This document shows, piece after piece, positions 1 to 5,691 of a DNA stretch of 7,901 bases. Source of the DNA: an uncultured Pseudorhodobacter sp. (GTDB taxonomy: Bacteria; Pseudomonadota; Alphaproteobacteria; Rhodobacterales; Rhodobacteraceae); the NCBI GenBank assembly GCA_945952425.1, contig CAMFIX010000122.1:1-7901 (forward strand), in the 5' to 3' direction. The notes beneath the pieces were generated by a model that searched no databases, was not told the origin of the DNA, and worked only from the letters and a program-made list of their open reading frames with translations. The translations under genes were made by a program, and so were the position numbers. Position 1 is the first letter of the stretch. Each line of letters opens with the position of its first letter.

Positions 1-82
1 AAATCAACCAGACCGCCAATCCCTTGGCGCGTCCCGCAACCTTGCATCCAGATTTCGTCAGCAGCTTTCGCTGCCACCCTCA

Positions 83-125
83 CTTCGTTCGCTTCGTCGC
101 TTCGCTTTCGCTTCGTTTCGTCGCT
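83..125. repeat. Imperfect CTTCG/TTTCG short tandem repeat
   Basis: CTTCG occurs at 83-87, 92-96, 100-104 and 111-115, with TTTCG at 106-110 and 116-120, giving an irregular 5-9 base periodicity. A small GCAGC/GCTGC hairpin (61-65 with 70-74) lies just before it, and an ACCG/CGGT hairpin (126-129 with 135-138) just after. There is no clear unit boundary and no coding signal. It may be a slippage-generated intergenic repeat or part of a dispersed element. Confidence 0.6.
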
Positions 126-234
126 ACCGTCGTTCGGTGAAGCGGTATTTACGGAGAGAGCACGGAGCCCGCAAGAGGAAAAAACGGGCTCTGTGAAGAT
201 TTTTTGTCGGGACCGGCGAAAAACCCAAGCAGCG

Positions 235-257
235 TTGAAAAAATCGCTTTGAAAAAA
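235..257. repeat. Direct repeat TTGAAAAAA x2 in an A/T-rich patch
   Basis: TTGAAAAAA occurs at 235-243 and again at 249-257, a 14-base period, within the most A/T-rich part of an otherwise GC-rich window. The patch also includes GATTTTTTG near 198-206. Such patches serve as UP elements, bent DNA or unwinding regions. Which of these applies, if any, cannot be decided from sequence alone. Confidence 0.5.
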
Positions 258-296
258 CTTGGGGGCGGTGTCTCCTGTTGCCTTCCCGAAGACGAC

Positions 297-305
297 TTCT
301 CCACA
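297..305 (+). promoter_or_regulatory. DnaA-box-like site, one mismatch
   Basis: TTCTCCACA differs from the consensus TTATCCACA at one position. It lies inside a perfect inverted repeat (CTTCTCC at 296-302, GGAGAAG at 306-312, loop ACA). It may therefore be a palindromic site or hairpin rather than a true DnaA site. It deserves attention mainly because a perfect box lies 15 bases away. Confidence 0.3.
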
Positions 306-320
306 GGAGAAGCCGCCCTC

Positions 321-329
321 TGTGGATAA
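321..329 (-). promoter_or_regulatory. Perfect DnaA-box match (TTATCCACA)
   Basis: The plus strand reads TGTGGATAA, the exact complement of the 9-base DnaA-box consensus. A single 9-mer can occur by chance, but this one lies next to a near-consensus box at 297-305 and close to the A/T-rich patch at 198-260, as in replication origins and DnaA-regulated promoters. Neither dnaA, parAB, gidA nor hemE is visible in the window, so calling this an origin would be speculative. Confidence 0.4.
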
Positions 330-361
330 CCCCCGCGAATCCTTGAACGAATCCCGGGGGT
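329..361 (-). terminator. Weak hairpin downstream of the amidohydrolase
   Basis: ACCCCCG (329-335) pairs with CGGGGGT (355-361) across a 19-base loop, starting 12 bases beyond the amidohydrolase stop on the minus strand. The loop is long and no T-run follows. CGAATCC repeats (336-342, 348-354, 367-373) are interleaved with it. It may be an inefficient terminator or an mRNA 3'-end structure. Confidence 0.3.
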
Positions 362-373
362 CACCGCGAATCC

Positions 374-2050
374 TCAGGCGATTCCCCCGCCCTGATACGT
401 GATTCTGCCGGCCGAGACGGTCAGCGCCACGCCCATCGCCCCGATCTGCGCGAAAGGGGTCGTCTCGATATCGCCATCCAGCAGCACGAGATCGCCCGCC
501 ATCCCGATCCGCAGCGTCCCCGTCACGTCGTCGAGCTTGGCCGCCCAAGCGCCCCCGGCCGTATAGCCGTGCAGCACCTCCATCAGGGTAAAGCGTTCAT
601 CCTTGCCCCCCTCATAGGTCGCCCGCGTCATGGCCGCCTGGATGCCGCGCAGGATCGAGATATCCGTCACCGGCCAGTCGGAAGCCAAGGCCACCGGCGC
701 CCCCGCCTCTTTCAGCGTGCGCCACAGATAGGCGTCGTCCCAGCGATCCTTGCCGATGATCTCTTCCATCACCGGCGAGAAGGGGAAGTCCATCGCGCCC
801 GGCGGATGGGGCGGCTGCACCGAAGCGGTGATCCCCAAAGCCCCCAGCCGGGGAATGTCGGCCTTGTCGATGAGCTCGATATGCTCGATCCGGTGGCGGC
901 TGTCGCGCCGCCCGTTGCGCAGCGCCGCCGCCTCGTAGCCGTCGATCGTCTGCCGCACCGCCCCGTCGCCGATGGCATGGACCGCGATCTGCAACCCCCG
1001 CCGGTCGATATCGGTGCAGATGTCGCGGAAGGTCTCCAGCTCGAACAGGGGCACCGAGCGCGCCTCCGTCCCCGGGTAGTTCCGCAGCATATAGGCGGTG
1101 CGGCTGTCCACCACGCCATCCATGAACATCTTGACGAAGCCCGAGCGCAGCCAGTCGGAATGGAAGCTCGCATGCATCTCGCTCGCACGCTCCAGCTCCT
1201 CCAGCCCCATCGAGGGTTTCATGTGGAAGGGCACGACGACCCGCGCGGTCAGCCCGCCCTCGGCCTCGATCAGGCTCAGCACCTCCAGCGTATAGCGGTT
1301 GCCGTCCATGTTCACCATCGAGGTGACGCCATGCTTGGCGCAATGCGCCAGGCCACGTTTGAAATGCAGCGCATCGGCGGCGCGCTCGGCCGCCCCTGCC
1401 CCCACCGGCTCCATCCCCGTGGCAATCGCCAGATTCATCCGGCGCAGGCCCGCATGGTCGATCACCGGCCCGAAAGCCTCGAACTCGCGCAGCTCGCCCG
1501 TGGCGAGCCCGTCCGGCCCCATCACCACCTCGTGCCCCTCGGGCATGGCCGCGCCGTGCAAGAGCCCGCAGGCCTGCAGCGCCGCGGTATTGGCCCAGAC
1601 CGTATGGTGGTCGGGCGAGGTCATGGCAATCGGCCGGTCGGCCAGGATCGCATCCAACTGCAGCCGCGGCACACCCGGCCCAAGGCAGCCATAGCCCGCC
1701 CCCTGCGCCATCACCACGGCCAGATCGGGATGCGCCGCCGCATAGTCGCGAAACGCCGCCGCCACGGCGTCGAAACCGTAAACCCCGCCCAGCTGCAGCT
1801 GCATCAGCTCCGACCCGCCAAGGCCGAGGTGCAGGTGGCTCTCGACAAACCCGGGCAGCAAAGTCCGCCCCCCGGCCTGCACCACCCGCGTCCCCGGCCC
1901 CTTCAAGGTCAGCACCGCGGCATCCGAGCCGACCGCGACGATCTTGCCCCCCGCCACCGCCACCGCCTCGGCCCGGGGCCGCCCCGCATCCATAGTCAGC
2001 ACCTTGGCGCCGCAAACGATCAGATCCGCTTCCATCTTCATGTCTTTCAT
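374..2050 (-). CDS. YtcJ-like metal-dependent amidohydrolase (Amidohydro_3)
   Basis: This 558-residue protein belongs to the amidohydrolase superfamily, which hydrolyses amide or other C-N bonds using a metal in a TIM barrel; the YtcJ group includes N-substituted formamide deformylase. Residues 8-66 resemble the usual N-terminal beta-sandwich and lead into a metal-binding HLH motif (H72, H74, in a GFVESHLHLGL context). Further family blocks are KMFMDGVVDSRTAY (307-320), VHAIGDGAV (357-365), HRIEH (386-390) and ASDWPV (456-461), whose D458 is the likely catalytic aspartate. The C-terminal GTLRIGMAGDLVLLD closes the sandwich. There is no signal peptide, so it is probably cytoplasmic. Length is normal for the family. 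The start is uncertain: ATGs at residues 1, 4 and 6 are possible and none has a strong Shine-Dalgarno. The ureohydrolase lies upstream on the same strand across a hairpin, so co-transcription may be partial. The substrate cannot be predicted; family membership is secure. Confidence 0.93.
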   Translation of the reverse strand: MKDMKMEADLIVCGAKVLTMDAGRPRAEAVAVAGGKIVAVGSDAAVLTLKGPGTRVVQAGGRTLLPGFVESHLHLGLGGSELMQLQLGGVYGFDAVAAAFRDYAAAHPDLAVVMAQGAGYGCLGPGVPRLQLDAILADRPIAMTSPDHHTVWANTAALQACGLLHGAAMPEGHEVVMGPDGLATGELREFEAFGPVIDHAGLRRMNLAIATGMEPVGAGAAERAADALHFKRGLAHCAKHGVTSMVNMDGNRYTLEVLSLIEAEGGLTARVVVPFHMKPSMGLEELERASEMHASFHSDWLRSGFVKMFMDGVVDSRTAYMLRNYPGTEARSVPLFELETFRDICTDIDRRGLQIAVHAIGDGAVRQTIDGYEAAALRNGRRDSRHRIEHIELIDKADIPRLGALGITASVQPPHPPGAMDFPFSPVMEEIIGKDRWDDAYLWRTLKEAGAPVALASDWPVTDISILRGIQAAMTRATYEGGKDERFTLMEVLHGYTAGGAWAAKLDDVTGTLRIGMAGDLVLLDGDIETTPFAQIGAMGVALTVSAGRITYQGGGIA

Positions 2051-2075
2051 ACTTGCATAAATATCTCTCGGGGGT

Positions 2076-2096
2076 CCGGGGGCAGACGGCCCCCGG
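2076..2096 (-). terminator. Strong GC hairpin just after the ureohydrolase stop
   Basis: CCGGGGGC (2076-2083) and GCCCCCGG (2089-2096) form a perfect 8-bp stem with a 5-base loop. On the minus strand it begins 9 bases after the ureohydrolase stop (2106-2108) and is followed by an A/T-containing stretch (GAGATATTTATG) rather than a U-tract. It probably terminates or attenuates transcription, or stabilises the 3' end, between the ureohydrolase and the amidohydrolase. The GC-hairpin plus GATATTT arrangement resembles recurrent intergenic elements I recall from Rhodobacteraceae. Confidence 0.5.
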
Positions 2097-2105
2097 GGCG
2101 TCAGC

Positions 2106-3074
2106 TCAGCACTCCGCCATGACGCAAAGCATCTCGAACATCAGGTTCACCGCCAGCCAGGCCGTGTTCCCCGTCTGATCGAAGGGCGGCGAGACCTCGA
2201 CCAGGTCGGCCCCCACCACATTGGCCCCGCGCAAGGCCCGCGCCACCTGCAGCGCCTGCCAGGAATTCGGCCCGCCGACCTCCGGCGTCCCCGTCCCCGG
2301 CGCGAAGGTCGGGTCCACGAAGTCGATGTCATAGGTGACATAGGTCTCGCCGTCCCCGATGATCTGGCGCACCTCGGCCATCACATCCTCCACCCCGCGG
2401 CGGTGGAACTCCTCGATGCCGATGATGCGGATGCCATTGGCCTCGGCGTAATCCCAATCGTCCCGCCCATAGGCCGTGCCCCGGATGCCGACCAGCACAT
2501 AGCGGGCCGGGTCGATCAGCCCTTCCTCCATCGCGCGGCGGAAGGGCGTGCCATGGGTATATTTCCCCGTCCCGAAATAGCAGTCGTTCAGGTCGGTATG
2601 GCTGTCGAACTGCACGAGGCCAAGCTTGCGCCCCTTGGCCAGCCCCCGCAGGATCGGCAGGGTGCACAGGTGATCGCCTCCGCCGGTCAGGGGCCGCACG
2701 CCGGCCACCCGCAGCCGGTCGTAGAACGCCTCCATCCGGGCGAGCGAATCCATCAAATCCGCCGGGTTCGGCGCCACATCGCCGAGGTCGGCGCAATTCT
2801 GCAGCTCGAAGGGCGCCACCCAGGTGGCCCCGTTCTTCGCCCGTATCATCGTCGACAGGTCGCGCAGCTGGCGCGGCCCGTGCCGCGGGCCCGGACGGTT
2901 GGTCGTCCCGCCATCCCAGGGCGCCCCCACCAGGCCGATGGTCACATCCTTGAAGCGCGGATGGTCGAAATCCACGTAAGGCAGCCGCATGAAGGTCGGC
3001 ACGCCGGCGAATCGCGGCAGGTCGAGCCCCGACACGGGTTGAAAGAACGGGTCGCCGGTCACGGGCTTGGCCAT
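2106..3074 (-). CDS. Ureohydrolase: agmatinase / guanidinopropionase-guanidinobutyrase-like
   Basis: This is an arginase-superfamily enzyme that releases urea from a guanidino compound at a two-metal (usually Mn) centre. Counting from the upstream ATG at 3086, the metal-binding blocks are GGDH (136-139), DSHTD (161-165) and YDIDFVDP (252-259). These supply the expected ligands H139, D161, H163, D165, D253 and D255, followed by APGTGTPEVGG. The third residue of the usual DAHxD motif region is conserved, but its alanine is serine here. The start LPRFAGVPTFMRLP, the WDGGTTNRPGPRHGPR block and the ending DLVEVSPPFD resemble Pseudomonas GpuA/GbuA as I remember them. The substrate may therefore be guanidinopropionate or guanidinobutyrate rather than agmatine. 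I place the start at 3074 (322 aa) because GGAG lies 6 bases before that ATG; the ATG at 3086 (326 aa) has a weaker upstream sequence. It is divergent from bactofilin and upstream of the amidohydrolase. Family is certain, substrate is not. Confidence 0.93.
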   Translation of the reverse strand: MAKPVTGDPFFQPVSGLDLPRFAGVPTFMRLPYVDFDHPRFKDVTIGLVGAPWDGGTTNRPGPRHGPRQLRDLSTMIRAKNGATWVAPFELQNCADLGDVAPNPADLMDSLARMEAFYDRLRVAGVRPLTGGGDHLCTLPILRGLAKGRKLGLVQFDSHTDLNDCYFGTGKYTHGTPFRRAMEEGLIDPARYVLVGIRGTAYGRDDWDYAEANGIRIIGIEEFHRRGVEDVMAEVRQIIGDGETYVTYDIDFVDPTFAPGTGTPEVGGPNSWQALQVARALRGANVVGADLVEVSPPFDQTGNTAWLAVNLMFEMLCVMAEC

Positions 3075-3092
3075 CGTCGTCTCCATGTTCTG

Positions 3093-3111
3093 CCCGGGAA
3101 GCGTCCCCGGG
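3093..3111. repeat. Inverted repeat CCCGGG-N7-CCCGGG in the ureohydrolase leader
   Basis: CCCGGG at 3093-3098 and again at 3106-3111 are each palindromic and can also pair with one another across 7 bases. The pair lies immediately upstream of the ureohydrolase start. It might form a leader hairpin or an operator, but GC-rich sequence produces such pairs easily. Confidence 0.3.
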
Positions 3112-3223
3112 TTCCTGCCGCAGTCAACCAGCCCGCGCCGGGGCTCACAAGCCTGTCAGCGACAGAGGGGCCCATCCGCGACACCGGCACGGCGTGAAAT
3201 GACCGCCCGGCCCCCCTGCCCTC

Positions 3224-3252
3224 TTGACCCGCCCCCCCCTTTCCGGTCTTGT
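3224..3252 (+). promoter_or_regulatory. Possible bactofilin promoter
   Basis: TTGACC at 3224-3229 matches five of six bases of the sigma-70-type -35 box. At 17-base spacing, TCTTGT (3247-3252) is only a weak -10 (three of six). The bactofilin start lies 28 bases beyond the -10, and AGGA sits 9 bases before its ATG. This is a plausible but unproven vegetative promoter in the divergent intergenic region. I could not identify a convincing promoter for the ureohydrolase on the other strand. Confidence 0.3.
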
Positions 3253-3279
3253 CGGGCCAACCCCTGCAGGATCTGATCC

Positions 3280-3645
3280 ATGTTCACCAAGACCGAACCC
3301 ACCACCTCCCCCGCCACGACCTCGCGCCCCGGGGCCAATTCCAAATCCCTGCTCGCCGCCGACCTGCGGATCACCGGAGAGGTCTCTTCCGCCGGCCAGA
3401 TCGAGGTCTTGGGCGAGGTCGAGGGCAATATCGCCGCGCGGGGCCTGGTCGTCGGCACCGAGGGCCGGGTGGTCGGCACGGTCAGCGCCGACCTGGTCGA
3501 GGTCAAGGGCGTGCTGAACGGCACGGTCAAATCGCAGACCTTCACCCTGCGCTCCACCGCCGAGGTGCAGGCCGACATCACCTATTCCACGCTCTCGATC
3601 GAAACCGGCGCCCAGATCGAGGGCAAGTTCGCGTTGAACAAGTGA
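3280..3645 (+). CDS. Bactofilin (polymer-forming cytoskeletal protein)
   Basis: Bactofilins self-assemble without nucleotides into filaments that scaffold cell-wall enzymes or other proteins, usually beneath the membrane. This 121-residue protein has a short Thr/Pro/Ser-rich tail (1-20) and then a continuous right-handed beta-helix-type domain (about 22-118). The domain shows the characteristic repeating V/I-x-G spacing: DLRITGEV, IEVLGEVEGNI, GRVVGTV, VEVKGVLNGTV, AEVQADI and GAQIEGKF. Size and architecture fit a single-domain bactofilin, with no added peptidase or transmembrane segment. An AGGA lies 9 bases before the ATG. The stop TGA overlaps the GTG start of the crotonase (GTGA), so the two are probably co-transcribed. 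The usual partner, an M23-type peptidoglycan peptidase, is not visible in the window. Family assignment is strong; the specific cellular role is not inferable. Confidence 0.93.
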   Translation: MFTKTEPTTSPATTSRPGANSKSLLAADLRITGEVSSAGQIEVLGEVEGNIAARGLVVGTEGRVVGTVSADLVEVKGVLNGTVKSQTFTLRSTAEVQADITYSTLSIETGAQIEGKFALNK

Positions 3646-4412
3646 TCGCGGTTCAGGATCACGGCCCGGTCACCCGGATCGTCCTGGCCCATGGCGCCAA
3701 GCTGAACCCTTTGTCACTGGCGATGATCGAGGCCTTGACCCAAGCGGTCGAGGCCTTTTCCGTCTCGCCCGCCCGCGTGCTGATCCTGGCCGCCGAGGGC
3801 CGCGCTTTCTGCGCCGGCCATGACCTGCGCGAGATCCAGGGGTTTCGCAGCGCGCCGGATGGCGGAGAGGCCGCCATCACCGCCCTCTTCCAGGCCTGCG
3901 CCCGCCTTATGACCCGCATCGCCACCCTGCCGAAACCCGTGGTGGCCGAGGTCCAGGGCATCGCCACCGCCGCGGGCTGCCAGCTCGCCGCCTCCTGCGA
4001 TTTCGTCGTGGCGAGCGAGCAGGCCCGCTTCGGCGTCAACGGCATCGACATCGGCCTCTTCTGCTCGACGCCCCTGGTAGCGCTGGCCCGCAAGATCCCG
4101 CCCTCGATGGCCAAAGAGCTCGCGATGACCGGCGATTTCCTGACCGCGACCGAGGCGCAGCGCCTCGGCCTCGTCACCCGCATCGCCCCGGCCGAAGCGC
4201 TGGAGGCCGCCGCGATGGCGCTGGCCCAAAAGCTCGCGACGAAACTGCCGAGCGCGCTCGCCACCGGCAAGGTGGCCTTTGCCGCGCAGGCCGGGCGGCC
4301 CCTGGGCCAGGCCTATGAAGCCACCTTCCCGCTGATGGTCGACAACCTGATGAACCCCGACACGGCCGAAGGGCTGCAAGCCTTCATCGAAAAGCGCAAA
4401 CCGAACTGGTGA
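3642..4412 (+). CDS. Crotonase-superfamily protein, ECHDC3-like enoyl-CoA hydratase/isomerase
   Basis: The protein has 256 residues from the GTG at 3642, a normal length for the crotonase fold that binds acyl-CoA thioesters. CoA-binding and oxyanion-hole blocks are visible as AFCAGHDL (55-62) and QGIATAAGCQLAASCD (105-120), followed by FGVNGIDIGLFCSTP (130-144). The ending MVDNL...FIEKRKPNW resembles mitochondrial ECHDC3 as I remember it. The two catalytic glutamates of rat enoyl-CoA hydratase (E144, E164) align by eye with Q114 and G134, so classical hydration of 2-enoyl-CoA is doubtful; another thioester reaction or a non-catalytic role is possible. The GTG start overlaps the bactofilin stop. 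The same frame is open further upstream from 3249, but that extension runs through the bactofilin gene in another frame and has no crotonase-like content. It converges on the MFS gene, with a hairpin 8 bases beyond its stop. Confidence 0.92.
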   Translation: MIAVQDHGPVTRIVLAHGAKLNPLSLAMIEALTQAVEAFSVSPARVLILAAEGRAFCAGHDLREIQGFRSAPDGGEAAITALFQACARLMTRIATLPKPVVAEVQGIATAAGCQLAASCDFVVASEQARFGVNGIDIGLFCSTPLVALARKIPPSMAKELAMTGDFLTATEAQRLGLVTRIAPAEALEAAAMALAQKLATKLPSALATGKVAFAAQAGRPLGQAYEATFPLMVDNLMNPDTAEGLQAFIEKRKPNW

Positions 4413-4420
4413 GCGGCGGA

Positions 4421-4438
4421 GTCGGGGCAGGCCCCGAC
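4421..4438 (+). terminator. Hairpin after the crotonase stop
   Basis: GTCGGGGC (4421-4428) and GCCCCGAC (4431-4438) form a perfect 8-bp inverted repeat separated by AG, starting 8 bases after the crotonase stop. In practice the loop would be CAGG with a 7-bp stem. No T-run follows, so it is a terminator-like or mRNA-stabilising hairpin. A near-identical copy in the opposite orientation lies at 4495-4510. Confidence 0.45.
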
Positions 4439-4494
4439 CTACGCAACCCGGAACCGGCATCGTTCGGGGATCGCGACCGTTTCGCTTCGCAGGG

Positions 4495-4510
4495 CGGGGC
4501 CTGCCCCGAC
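4495..4510 (-). terminator. Hairpin after the MFS stop, inverted copy of the 4421 hairpin
   Basis: CGGGGC (4495-4500) pairs with GCCCCG (4503-4508). Positions 4495-4510 are the exact reverse complement of 4421-4436 (GTCGGGGCAGGCCCCG). On the minus strand it begins 2 bases after the MFS stop codon, so each convergent gene ends with the same hairpin in its own sense orientation. No U-tract follows. Confidence 0.45.
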
Positions 4511-4512
4511 CC

Positions 4513-5691
4513 CTACCCCACCAACCGCGGCCGCCTTGTCACGAAGACCGCCAAAACCAAGGCCCCCGCGGCAAAGCCCAAAAGCGCCGCATAGACCGCC
4601 CCGGTCCCGAACCCGTCGAGCAGCACCGCCCCCAAGGAGGGCGCCGCCGCCGTCGCCAAGATCGGCGAAACCGCCGAGGCGCCCGAGACCGCTCCGAAGC
4701 CGCGCCGCCCCAGAACCTCCGCCACCAGCATCGGCCGCATGATCGACATGAGGCCGACCCCCGCCCCCTGCACCGCCACCACGACGAAGACCAGCCAGGG
4801 CGCCGCCCCCGCCGCGATCAGCAGAACCGCCGCCAGCCCCACCGCGCTCAAGGCGACCCGCGTCGCCATCCGGTTCGAGATCTTGCCGCCGCCCACCACC
4901 AGCACCAGCCGCCCCGCCAGCTGCGCGGGCCCCAAGGCCGCCGCCGCCCAGGCCGCCACTTCCCGCGCGATCCCGCGCTCTTCGAACAGCGGCAGGATGT
5001 ATGTCAGCAATATCCCGTGATCCAGCCAGATCAGCGCGAAAATCCCCGCGATCCCCCAGAACTCCCAGCGTTTCAGCGCGGCGCGCAGGGCGCCCTTGGC
5101 GGCCTCCTGCTTCGGGCGCTCCCCCCGGCCCAGCCTGCGCATCGCATAGATGTTCAAAGGCACGGTCAGAACCAGCGTCATGGCCGCAAAGACCAAATAG
5201 GCGCGCTGCCCGCCCAAGGCGCCCGCCAGCAGATGCGCCAGCGGAAAGGTCATCGTGCCCGAGAAGCCCGCGACCAGCGTGATCCGCGTGATCCCCTGCC
5301 GCGCGTTCGGCCCCAGGTGGCGGGCCAACATGGCAAAGGTGGTCTCGTAAAGACACCCGGCCTCTGCCACCCCCATCAGCGCCCACAGCGCCCACCACTG
5401 CCAGGGCTGCGTCACGAACCCCAGCCCGCCGACACAGACCACCGCCAGCAAAGGCATGGCGATGACCATCCGCGCGCCCTGCCCGCGGTCGATCACCCGC
5501 CCCGTCAAGGGCGTCAGCGCCGCCATCACGAGGCTCCCCAAGGTCGGGCCCAAGGCCAGCGTCGCCTTGCTCCACCCCGTCTCCGCCAGCAAATCCGGCA
5601 GCATGGCCGGATAGGCATAGAAGACCCCGGCATAGATCACCAAAAGCCCGAGCGCCAAGGCCCAGACCGCCCTGGCCTGATCGCGTGTCAC
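4513..5691 (-). CDS. MFS transporter, about 12 transmembrane helices
   Basis: This 392-residue inner-membrane permease has the major facilitator layout. Hydrophobic segments lie at roughly 8-30, 45-62, 76-93, 98-118, 137-158, 163-183, 211-231, 243-265, 277-297, 300-318, 335-357 and 365-386, with a charged central loop near 184-209. GRVIDRGQGAR (64-74) sits where the loop 2-3 motif A (GxxxDRxGRR) is expected. I start at the GTG at 5691, which overlaps the carboxypeptidase stop as GTGA and gives VTRDQARAVW immediately before helix 1. Upstream in-frame starts reach back to 5829 but only add residues from inside the carboxypeptidase gene. No strong Shine-Dalgarno is visible, consistent with translational coupling. 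The substrate is unknown; its place behind a carboxypeptidase makes amino acid or peptide transport conceivable. It is the last gene of the operon and converges on the crotonase. Confidence 0.88.
   Translation of the reverse strand: MTRDQARAVWALALGLLVIYAGVFYAYPAMLPDLLAETGWSKATLALGPTLGSLVMAALTPLTGRVIDRGQGARMVIAMPLLAVVCVGGLGFVTQPWQWWALWALMGVAEAGCLYETTFAMLARHLGPNARQGITRITLVAGFSGTMTFPLAHLLAGALGGQRAYLVFAAMTLVLTVPLNIYAMRRLGRGERPKQEAAKGALRAALKRWEFWGIAGIFALIWLDHGILLTYILPLFEERGIAREVAAWAAAALGPAQLAGRLVLVVGGGKISNRMATRVALSAVGLAAVLLIAAGAAPWLVFVVVAVQGAGVGLMSIMRPMLVAEVLGRRGFGAVSGASAVSPILATAAAPSLGAVLLDGFGTGAVYAALLGFAAGALVLAVFVTRRPRLVG

Larger units (their letters stand above)
1..373. other. Intergenic region without a supportable gene; repeats and DnaA-box-like sites
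   Basis: No convincing coding sequence is visible here. Frame +1 is open from the left edge to a TGA at 250-252, and frame +2 is open from 239 to a TGA at 344-346. Neither has a good start with a ribosome binding site, and the first crosses a low-complexity CTTCG repeat, so I do not call a gene. A short minus-strand open frame (about 149-364) begins at GTG and overlaps the repeats, so I reject it as well. What the region does hold is a CTTCG/TTTCG tract, an A/T-rich patch around 198-260, DnaA-box-like sites around 297-329, an inverted repeat at 296-312, and three CGAATCC copies just beyond the amidohydrolase stop. It could be a regulatory or origin-like spacer, or a dispersed intergenic repeat. 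A gene ending just left of the window cannot be excluded. Confidence 0.6.

Noticed and set aside
149..364. 71-codon minus-strand small frame
   Set aside because: GTG start, no ribosome binding site, lies across repeats and DnaA-like sites, and has no recognisable domain.
569..2122. 517-codon plus-strand open frame opposite the amidohydrolase
   Set aside because: It is the antisense shadow of a GC-rich gene; it is rich in H, R, P, Q and G, with no domain. The minus-strand frame has clear family motifs.
3122..3127. TTGACT as a -35 box for the ureohydrolase (minus strand)
   Set aside because: No acceptable -10 hexamer occurs at 16-18 bases, so the promoter is not called.
2403..3197. 264-codon plus-strand open frame opposite the ureohydrolase
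   Set aside because: Antisense shadow; the opposite strand carries all the ureohydrolase metal ligands.
3249..3641. In-frame N-terminal extension of the crotonase
   Set aside because: It overlaps the bactofilin gene in another frame and has no crotonase similarity; without it the protein has normal length.
3714..4460. 248-codon minus-strand frame opposite the crotonase
   Set aside because: Antisense shadow, Gly/Arg-rich, contradicted by conserved crotonase motifs on the plus strand.
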